DNA from: Sipunculus nudus
Taxonomy: Eukaryota > Annelida > Sipuncula > Golfingiida > Sipunculidae
Assembly: GCA_026874595.1 (NCBI GenBank)
Contig: CM049322.1
Coordinates: forward strand, 37,257,340 to 37,321,339
Length of the DNA: 64,000 nucleotides
Reading direction: 5' to 3'
The notes beneath the pieces are model-generated. The model searched no databases. It was not told the DNA's origin and was given only the letters and a program-made list of their open reading frames with translations. Below, piece after piece: positions 55,742-64,000 of this stretch. The stretch's first letter is position 1. Each line of letters starts with the position of its first letter. The position numbers and the translations under genes are program-made.

Positions 55742-56688
55742 TATCACTTGTGCTATCTTTGTCTGTGTACTTTTTGACGCTAATTTTACTTTGTTATCAG
55801 AAGATATCGGTCCTCCATTGAATGTTATTAAAGTTTTTCACTTCTAACGCAATATTACCTCTCTTGGTGGATTTTCTGTGCATTCCGGTAACAACATAGA
55901 AATTTTAAACATGTTTATTTCAATATGATCAAAAAGGCAGAGGGTCGGGCTTATAAACAAATAAAGTAACAAATTTGAGAGTAAGGTAGATAGAGTACAC
56001 AGCAGGTTTGTTTACAGCATTTACCGAAAATACCAAGAAAAAATATGATCTGATCCAAAGCAAACCTGGCCCAAACAATACCTACTAAAGTCCAGCTTGA
56101 AATCAACACGTAATCGAAATTAATAAAACAGTACAATTAAATTAAATGTATCATATTGCTAAGAAAAAAAAAAGCTAACGCTACCAGCTTCATAAGGGTA
56201 ACTCTGAAAAAGGGCACATGGCGCCCCCATGTAGAAGATGCATTTCAACAAATGTGGAGTACGATTAATGCACTAAAGGCTCTGTGCTATAGGAATAAAG
56301 GACATTAACTAGAAAGAATTGCATTTCTATATAAACATTGGTCCGCACCCTAGGTCTCTTTGGATCCTTATCTTTCTTAGGTGCAGCAAAGACATGTTCA
56401 ACAAGGCAAAGTCCTCAGAACAACCTTAAGAGAAGGTTTACTAAAGTTTAACACTAAGAGCACGCAAAAAAACCCAATTATTTTCGATTACTTGATAGAA
56501 CAATAAGACAATACTGTCAACAATATAAAACGCATGATCTCAATAGAAATATGAACAATAAGCACAAACATACAAAATAAATTCGTATCCCCCCTAGACA
56601 TAATCCTAACAAATTCTGTGAAAAAAGATACTAACACCAGCCTTGTAATGTCAGGTGGATCTGGCCTTGCTTCCCATTGAATACTTAC

Positions 56689-56716
56689 GGACTTCAGCTT
56701 TTCATCGCTATCTACT
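56689..56716 (-). CDS. 28-nt exon-like cassette D
   Basis: Minus-strand cassette with acceptor GGAGAATTCAG and a consensus donor (AGTCC followed by GTAAGT). With one base carried over from a previous exon the frame reads VDSDEKLKS. The relative at about 28820-28850 has a CTG in place of the acceptor CAG and GTACGT as donor. Very short, so coding status is weak evidence by itself; its interest lies in the company of cassettes A and B in the same macro-units. Confidence 0.25.
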
Positions 56717-56800
56717 CTGAATTCTCCTTACCTTTGGGCCTAATATTATAAGGTAATAATTAACATTCACTTGGATATCATCTGAAAAGCACGGTGAAAA

Positions 56801-58700
56801 GTGTAACTGTGTTATCAACAGCTATTAGTCCTTCACTGATTGAAATAAATATTTTCTCACTTTTAATCCTTGGTAAAAACTCGCAAATTGCTAGATGCTG
56901 TTTGTCCAAAGAATGACTTGATCCGACAAGCTGACCCGACCAAACTTACAAATATTTAAGCAGGAATGATTATCAAAGTGACCTTATTTTCAGGAATCAT
57001 AGAGAATTTGCCCATACTTTCCTGAATATTAAGTTACAGGATTCTAATGCTGGAAAGAAAAAAATTGTGGCCATTCTGACTTTCAGGGTACTCAAATCAT
57101 GTTTCTATCCTGCAGCTCACAAAATATAGGTAACACTTATCTTATTTATCATTTCCACGGACATTTATACAGGACCTCCCTGAATGTAACAGAAGAATGT
57201 AACATCTAGGATACAATTTATGCTCCATCTGATTCTCTTGGGACCCAAAACCATGTTTTCAGCCAGTAGCTTACAGAATTGGTCAACATGATCTAATATC
57301 AAGTTATTAAGATTTGCCTAGGATCTCCCTAGATGTACAGTTTGAAGTTTTTAGGCCTAACGCGTTTCTCACTGTCTAAGTGTTTAAAAAAATGTTTTTT
57401 TGCCCAGTCACTCGAATGATACATGATATCATGGCCAAGTTTCAGGTTTCGAAGAAAATTTGCCAAGAACCGTTTTTGATGTTGCGTTAAAGGATTCGAG
57501 GTTGAAAGATACAACTTGAGCCCACCTGACTTTCTGGGTGCTCAAATCACTTTCAGCCAATAGCTCTTATAATATAGGTCATTGACCAAATTTCATGCTG
57601 AATAAACATTTACCCGGGACCTTCAAGAGTGTCACATTATAAGATTTTAGGCTAAATGTGTATAATTTGTGTCCCGTCTTACTGTATTGGTGATTAAAAT
57701 AAGGTTTTCTCCTAAAAGTTCGCATAATACAAGATACTGTGACTTAATTTTAGGTTTCTTAACAGATTTGCCTAGGACCTAGCGTGATGTACAGATACAA
57801 GTTTCTCTATGTAACAGTTTGTGTCCTTTTTCATCGACGGACTGCCTCATTTGACGGTCTCACAAATTAAGAAAAGGTGTACCACTTAGATAAAATACAG
57901 GTGGTGCCAACAGTCTTCAGAAAATGATGAACTACTCTATGATCATGATACATGGAAAGCATAATGGCAATCAATGGATTAGTTATACTGATACTAGGCT
58001 TTTGTATTAAATTTTCAACTATTCTTGTGGTGGTAGTGGAGGAAGGGGGGCTATTTTTGAGCCTCCTCGGGGGATAAAGGTCACAGTGAAGAAATGTCAG
58101 GGTTCAAAAGATATTGGCCATATATTTAACTGGATGTCATGTTAGAAGATAGGCGGATACAAAAGTCATGTTATTGGACCATAGTTATTACAATATAGGT
58201 TATATGACCAAATCCCCGGCTTACAAAGAGATTTGCCCAGGACCTATCTGGAAACACGGTTTGCGTCCTATTAACGTACTGCTTCAACTGAAGGTGTAAA
58301 AATAGAGAAAATAATGCGGATAAAATAGAAAAAGCACAGGTGGCATTACTAGTCTTCGGTAAATGCTCAAACTGTCCATAAACAATATGAATTGAAAGAA
58401 TCTTGTCAATCCATACATTAGTGATTCAGATTCTTGAGATTTTTTTCTAATATTTTATTATTCTTTGGAACTTTCGAGCCTCAAAGCTAGGAGGATAAAG
58501 GTCAAAGTGGCCTAATTGTAAGTTTCTAAGAAGATTTGTTTTATTGACGGCAATGGGTGTTCATTTAAAAGATTCAAGGTCCAGCGGTTACGATTTGTGC
58601 CCTTTTAACGCACGGACAAACAGATCACAGACGGAGAAGGAGAAAGAGTGATTGCTATAGCTCAGAATACTTTCCGTCATCTGAGGTATAATGCAGAAAA
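56801..58700. repeat. Dispersed repeats related to the 1237-bp unit and the modular array
   Basis: 56850-57560 parallels the second half of the 1237-bp unit (TTTCAGGGTACTCAAATCATGT at 57080, CACTCGAATGATACATGATATCATGG at 57410). 57560-58130 parallels 48490-49060. 58440-58700 is a modular-repeat fragment ending GGTCCAGCGGTTACG (58580) and TATAGCTCAGAATAC (58657). No gene. Confidence 0.65.
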
Positions 58701-60240
58701 GCTACAGATAGTTCAATGAGTCATTATTATCTGATAAAACCAGTCATGACCAACAACCATGCTTGGTTTAAGGGTAATGAATAATAAGTTTTTAAATGTT
58801 ACACATTAACTGTAATTGGTCAGTATAAAAATTGAGGAACTGACAGGATAGGTTTATAATGGAAGTCTCAAAATGAGTAATTATTAATCGGAAAATCAAA
58901 ATAAAATTCAGATGGTGTTACCAGTCGTCAGCATCTGCTGAAACCAATCATGAACAATAATCCAACGAATGAGGCTACATTAAGCTACAGCTGAAAAACT
59001 GATATCACAGTTGGAAATATAAAAAAATGTGTAAACATTACGGAAATGTTACTATTGGTCTTTACCTACTGATAAAACTGCCCATGATCAATCTGCAAAT
59101 CAGGATTCCTGCCAAATGAGCTTCTGACTTATACATGGAATAAAAAAAATCCCTATACATCAATAAATATAGGTCGAAGTGATCCGATTTTGTCAAAGGA
59201 GATTTTTTAAGGACGTCAAAGAATGCAAGGCTAGAAAATTTCTAGATCCAACTATTACTTTGGCGAGTAGTTAGGATGTAGTTGGAGTAAAGAACGACAG
59301 GACGGACAACGGACAATGCACGATTGTTCTAGCTCAGATCACTTAAACTCAGCCGAGCTAAAGAGAAACGATTGGTTCTATTTAGAGGTCTAAACATACA
59401 AATACAATGCCGGATAAAATGAATAACAATATGGAAGACAACACCCGTCTTGTTCAAGCGGATAAAAACCCGCTATACTACAAGAGAAATAGAAAAGTAC
59501 CCCAACTACATTATAAAACCTTTCGTCAAAATCTAACTTGTCAGTTCAGCCTTTCGATAATGGAGATAGACATAGTATATGTTTTACCTCAAATGGAAAA
59601 ATTCTGAAAGTAATCAGCATTATTTGTATTAACATAACGGATGCTGTTTACTATACATTTTGTAAAATGTGTTGCTTATGCTATCTGCGTCTTTGTACTT
59701 TATATTATAATGACATTATCTTTTTGAATCGATACGATCATAACATTATATGTGTAATATTAATATTAAAAGTGATTATGGATGCTAAATTTAATGTTTG
59801 TTATTACAATATATCGGTTTTTCATTGAATGTTTTTAACGCTTTCTCACATCTAACGCAATATTGCCCTTCTTGCCTGATTTTCCTTTGTATACCCGTAA
59901 CAACAAAGAAACTTTAAACATGTTTATTTCAATTTGGTAATAAAGGTAGTGGGCCGGGCTTATTTACAAACAGAGTAAAAAATTAGATAATAAGGTAATC
60001 TGAGTACACAACAGGTTTGTTATAGCATTTACCAAAAATAACAAGATGGAATATGACCTGATCCAAAGCTAAGCTTGTCCAAAATAATCCTACAAAGCTC
60101 AAGCTGGAAATCCTCACGTTAATCAAAATCAATAAAACAGTAAAATGTAGTTAAATGTATCATATTTCAAAGAAAAATGAAAAATTCTGACGCTGCCAGA
60201 TTCTTACGGGTAATTATGACAAAAAAGGGAGACAATAATT
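58701..60240. repeat. Macro-unit copy 4
   Basis: Contains TCTTTACCTACTGATAAAAC (59060), a terminus at about 59300-59360, the block with CCCGTCTTGTTC and a cassette-B relative at about 59845-59895 in which the acceptor AG is CG but a donor-like GTGAGA remains. Open frames at 59407-59607 and 59538-59828 are repeat sequence. Confidence 0.7.
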
Positions 60241-60321
60241 GTTGTTCATAAGACATTTAAAACAATTATTTAAGAAGATATAAATTATGTTAAAAAAACT
60301 TTTTTACACATATGCATACAG

Positions 60322-60378
60322 GTAAAAGGAGAAGAAAGAGACCTGGTGGCAGGAGTCCAAAGCACTGCCATAGAATAG
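60322..60378 (+). pseudogene. 57-nt exon-like cassette A, inverted copy
   Basis: Plus-strand copy of 29713-29769 with acceptor GCATACAG and donor (AATAG followed by GTGACA), exactly 57 nt. The phase-0 peptide VKGEERDLVAGVQSTAIE ends in TAG (CAG in the other copy), so in that frame it would terminate; the third frame is open here but has a stop in the 29.7-kb copy. Flanks (60245-60410) match 29680-29830 in inverse orientation. Confidence 0.5.
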
Positions 60379-60439
60379 GTGACATTTTAAACATCCATTA
60401 GTGGCTTATTTGACGAAATAAGAAAGATATGACTATTAC

Positions 60440-60725
60440 CCTATCCTGACATAACTCCACTTTGATACAACCTATTAGGGAACAGACCTATTTACTAATT
60501 AATATAGAAACACCTCTGCTGTGACTTGTGCCATGTGCGTGATACATTTTACCTTTCCATTCAAGCTACACCTGCTTTTCTAGATTTTCATCAAGATAGG
60601 TCCCCTGTATACAAGGTACGTGTTTTCTGTCCTTAAACAGTTTATTAAGAATAGCTCTACGTCTGGTCTTGTTTCGGATGCTATGACAATTCAGGCTAGT
60701 TACCCGTAAATTGTCCATAAATAGC
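60440..60725 (-). pseudogene. LINE endonuclease (EEP) fragment
   Basis: Minus-strand reading MDNLRVTSLNCHSIRNKTRR, then R-A-I-L-N-K-L and CIQGTYLDENLEK, then EWKGKMYHAHGTSHSRGVSI, matching the start of L1/Tx1-type ORF2 endonuclease: S-L-N-V-x-G-L/I-R, the I/L-Q-E-T/x box and the H-G-T-x-x-x-R-G-V-S/A-I-L block. The catalytic Glu of the Q-E-T box is Gly here, and stops follow, so the copy is dead. Sequence just upstream (60730-60960) may be the end of ORF1 but is not recognisable. Confidence 0.7.
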
Positions 60726-60944
60726 ACAAATTTCTATCCGTAACCAATTGCGTTGTCCAGGACATTTCCTTGCCTCATTAGTAAGGAACACAGTCCGAGC
60801 TATGGGGCGCTGTCGTCATGAGAAGGTTGTCCAGATCCGACACTTAAAGCCTTTTCTGTTCTTGGCTGGTATTCACCGGCGACCTTTATGCTTTTCGTGT
60901 GTTCTATTTTTGACTCGTGGCACTATCTGTAGCTTTTTTTTATT

Positions 60945-61445
60945 TAAGCTAAGATGACGGAGAGTCATCTGACCTATAGCGATCACTCTATGTGCGTCAT
61001 CCGTCTGTCCGTATGTCTGTCCGTGCGTTAACAGGGCTCTGGAGCTCGAAAGTGCCCCAGAATAATCAACACTTATATAAAAGCCAAAGTATCTGACTCA
61101 CTAACGTATTGATTGCCATGATTCTTTCCATGCATATTGATCATGGGGAGTTTGATCATTTCCTGAAGACAGGTGGTGCTACCTGTATTTTTTCTAACTT
61201 TTACGCATTATTTTCTCTATAGTGTTAGACCTTCAGGTAAAGCAGTTAGACCGTTCACAGGACACAAACCATAACCGTTAGATCTGGAAACTTCTAAAGG
61301 TATATCCAGATAGGTCCTGGGCAAATCTCCTTGTAAGTCTGGTATTAGGTCATAGTCACCTATATTTTCGAACTACGGGCCAAAAACATGATTAGCTGCT
61401 CCCAGTCAGTCAGACGGTGAACATATTGTATCCGCTAATCTTCTA
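60945..61445 (-). repeat. Modular repeat, inverted copy
   Basis: Read on the minus strand this gives the usual order: CATGATCAATATGCATGG (about 61130-61147), GTGGTGCCACC-like core and GTTAAC, ending in GACGGACAGACGG-type sequence and TATAGGTCAGATGACTCTCC (about 60960-60982). It is the only inverted array copy seen in the window. Confidence 0.65.
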
Positions 61446-62039
61446 ACAGTAAACCCCCACCATAATGCAATCACCTATTGTTTTTTTTGTTACTTTAAAG
61501 GTACTTCCTACACATGTTCTTACCTGTTCGTGTGTGGTATTAACAGTATTCGATACTGTTTTTCGAAGTAATTTTATTATGAATCACAAAACATACCCAT
61601 AGTTTGATCGTATACGTGATGCTCTCGAATCAAAGTCCGTGTTTATAGCGTACCTCATGTTAATTATGCAACATAACCAGCGACAGTTTGTCCCGAGTAG
61701 AGTTAACGCGTCAAACACACATTTAATCAAGCATGTGCTCAGTGGTCCATGAGTTAACCCCTTTAAGCCTGTCTAGTGAGCAATATCAAAGGCTAATTAG
61801 CGTAACGGGCGGTCATCAGTCCATGATACCGGTTGTCGCTCATAAATATCCGGGTTAACCGCAATATACATTTATCAGATATTCATAAAAACGGAGAATG
61901 TTGTTAAAGAAACATAGAAAAGGTTTATAGTTTTCATTATTTTATACAATTAAACGGGATATACAATTACACGATTTATATTTAAGCAGGACGGACTGTA
62001 GTTAAAAAATTTGATACAATAGCCTAGTATCAGAATAAC
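61446..62039. other. No gene recognised
   Basis: A weak minus-strand exon-like segment near 61541-61572 (donor ACAG followed by GTAAGA) has a poor acceptor and is not called. Confidence 0.4.
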
Positions 62040-63440
62040 TAAGGGTACACCAAGGGAGGTCTTAGGCTAATCTATTTAGAGACCTAAAATCAAGTCCCAG
62101 CAACTTGCGAGCTTCTGGCTAAAAACGTGATTTATATTAGCCAGAGAGTCACACGGGACATAAACTGTGCACCTAGAATCTTTTAATAATTCAGGAAGGT
62201 TCCGGGTAAATGGTTTTCGAAACAAAATTTGGTCAATTGACCTATTTTCTGAGAGCCACTGGCTGAAATAGATTTGAGCATCCAGAAAGTCTGGTTGGCT
62301 CACATTGTCTGTCAGGCCTAGAATCCTCTAACGCAACATCCAGAAGGGTTCTTGGCAAATGTTCCTCGAAACCTAAAACAAGGTCATGATAGCATGTATT
62401 ATTCGAGTGATTGACCAAAAACATAATTTTTAGCACTCAGACAGGGTCAAACGCGTGAGGCCTTAAACCTTCAAACTGTACATCCAGGGAGATCCTAGGC
62501 ATATGTCAATAACTTGATAATAGATCATGTTGACCTATATTCTGCTAGATAGACTGAAAACATGGTTTTGAGTCCCCAGAAAGTCAGATGGGGCACAAAT
62601 TGTATCCATTTGGACTAGGTGTTACATTCTTCTGTTACATTCAGGTAAGTCCTGAATAAATCTCCTTGGAAATGTGAAATAAAATCCGTACGATCTATAT
62701 TTTGTGAGCTGCAGGACAGAAACATAATTTGAGCACCCTGAAAGTCAGAATGGCCACAAATTATTTTTGTTAGCTTTTAAATTTTGAAACGTAATTTCTA
62801 GGAATGTCTTGGGCAAGTACCCTGTGATACTCAAAATTAGGTACTTTGACAATGATTCCTGCTTAAATGTTTGCAGAGAAGGCCTGGTCAGTTTTTATGA
62901 TCACGTCGTTTTCAATCTGGTTATTTTTGGTACATACAGCAACTAGGAACTAAACTACGTGCTATGTTCCCAATTTACAGGTTTTTACATAACTTGGCAC
63001 TCTGTTTATTTATTTGTAATATGTCCATAAGTACGACTCCCTACTTTTATGATAAATAAATATTTTAAGTTTTTCATTCTGTTTCAGGGACAGAAAGGAA
63101 AAAGCAGGAAAGATGGGCCACACTTTGAATTTCAGGTGAGAAAATATTAATTCAATCAGTAAAGGACGAATAGTTTTTGATAACAAAGTTAAACATTTCT
63201 CCGTGCTATTTAATATAGATATCAATATGTAGAATCTTTTTATATTATTTCATCCTTTCGAAAAGATAATGTCATTGTCTGTAACGTACACAGACGCAAA
63301 CAAAATAAGTAACAGACTATACAAAGTGCATAATTAACAGCATCTGCTATCTTTCTACCACTAATGCATATCACTTTCAGAATTTTAATGCAAAAATAAT
63401 TCAAAACGATTAACCTTTGCACCTTGACATTTATAGACAT
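62040..63440 (-). repeat. Inverted copy of the 1237-bp-unit sequence
   Basis: In reverse orientation this parallels 30700-32000: GTTCTTGGCAAATG (62348), CCACAAATTATTTTTGTTAGC (62754), TAAATGTTTGCAG (62864), cassette B (63088-63135) and the 70-codon-frame region (63240-63400). Order is conserved, so it is one inverted, diverged copy. Confidence 0.7.
63088..63135 (+). CDS. 48-nt exon-like cassette B, inverted and diverged copy
   Basis: Acceptor TTCTGTTTCAG (better than the minus-strand copies) and donor (TTTCAG followed by GTGAGA), exactly 48 nt. Phase-0 peptide GQKGKSRKDGPHFEFQ keeps K-x-K-x-R-K-x-G with the copies at 31033 and 32274. Length, frame and splice sites survive despite clear divergence of both exon and flanks. 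That is the best hint that the cassette was once a real exon. Confidence 0.4.
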
Positions 63441-63689
63441 TATTATCTAGGGATGTCCTCGAAAAGTCTCCTTGGACAAAATAAGTTCACTCGGGCCCGC
63501 ATTCTCTCATCTATGAGGCTTGTTTTCCTGCCGAAGAATTGATACAGCACATCCATTTCCTCAATAACTAATGTGTGGATATCCGTGAACCCCAATTTGT
63601 ATATTGATTATGATCGGTTTAATCAGCTTATGATGACTCCAGGAACTTTCTGTATTTATTTTTGGTATTTTTATACGTTATATCTGTGT

Positions 63690-64000
63690 GTTTTAGGGTA
63701 ACAACAGTGATAACAGCTCAACAAATCTATGCAATTAAGTTGCTATCAATCTGATTTAGGAAAACATGTAGTCTACTCACTTGTCTGTTTATATTATATG
63801 GCCGAGTCGGTAAATGCTTTAAGGTTTACTTGTTTCCTGTTTCCTGTTTACTTGTACTTCAGAAAGATTAAAAAAAATATTTCGTAAACTACAACGACGA
63901 GGGCAGGTGTCATTGTGTATATAACAGTAATTCTAGAAAAAAAGTAAACATTTCTATAATTTAAGTATATTCCAATTTCAGAAGCTGAAGGAGTGAAACC
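63690..64000 (+). repeat. Dispersed block X, copy at window end
   Basis: Contains AAGTTGCTATCAATCTGATT (63739), TATGGCCGAGTCGGTAAATG (63799) and AGTATATTCCAATTTCAGAA (63965), matching 7790-8060 and 29950-30210. Runs off the window. Confidence 0.75.

Larger units (their letters stand above)
55240..56800. repeat. Macro-unit copy 3
   Basis: Same-orientation copy: a terminus at about 55370-55440 (AGCTCAGATCACTTAAACTC), a cassette-B relative without acceptor AG (about 55840-55890), a block near 56300-56480, and the 28-nt cassette D with intact splice sites (56689-56716). Cassette A is absent. At 56800 the sequence jumps to the 1237-bp-unit type. Confidence 0.7.

Noticed and set aside
61541-61572. 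32-nt minus-strand segment between AAAAACAG and GTAAGA
   Set aside because: No pyrimidine tract before the acceptor; too short to judge.
1-64000. CRISPR arrays, tRNA/rRNA genes and bacterial-type operons
   Set aside because: Tandem repeats here have long, decaying units without uniform spacers; no cloverleaf B-box or rRNA stretches were seen; the sequence is eukaryotic in character.

Overview
The window looks like AT-rich, repeat-dominated DNA from a metazoan, most likely a marine mollusc and probably a bivalve. This is inferred from its content: spliceosomal exon-like signals, a DIRS-type tyrosine-recombinase retrotransposon, a Helitron with a DUF6570-like region, several LINE families, GACGGACGG-rich repeat termini and TGACCTTGACC-type repeats. 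No bacterial-style operon, tRNA, rRNA or CRISPR array was found. No complete host gene can be assembled; the coding material is one apparently near-intact retroelement, decayed transposons and isolated exons.

Layout. 0-13 kb: LINE debris, a modular G-run repeat array (1.4-2.7 kb), a 67-nt exon (2.9 kb), a TA-flanked inverted-repeat DNA transposon (3.65-4.73 kb), a TGACCTTGA-rich repeat (5.3-6.2 kb) and dispersed duplications. 13-18 kb: a minus-strand LINE, then a duplicated segment carrying a first coding exon that begins M-A-S, followed by a 918-bp tandem duplication that breaks inside that exon. 18-28 kb: a partial THAP zinc finger, more LINE and Ty3/gypsy debris, and a second segment with a paralogous M-A-S exon (27.7 kb). 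28-33 kb: repeated blocks with small exon-like cassettes (57 nt and 48 nt), including a 1237-bp unit in tandem. 33.2-36.3 kb: a decayed minus-strand Helitron, which interrupts the third copy of that unit and has a 2A-like motif at its 5' side.

36-49 kb: minisatellites, weak exon candidates, a second modular repeat array (40.9-43.1 kb) and another copy of the exon-bearing macro-unit (43.2-45.6 kb). 49.35-54.1 kb: a DIRS-like element with Gag, RT-RNase H and tyrosine recombinase frames, terminal inverted repeats and an 80-bp internal inverted repeat. Each frame lies -1 to the one before. A T-TTT-TTA heptamer in Gag phase sits before the RT frame, which then meets a single TAG. 55-64 kb: further macro-unit copies, a LINE endonuclease fragment and inverted copies of the exon cassettes.

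The most distinctive features are the DIRS element with its possible frameshift, and the same-orientation macro-units whose copies keep or lose short exon-like cassettes with splice sites. These units look either like exon duplication inside a very large minus-strand gene or like an interspersed repeat that has captured exons.
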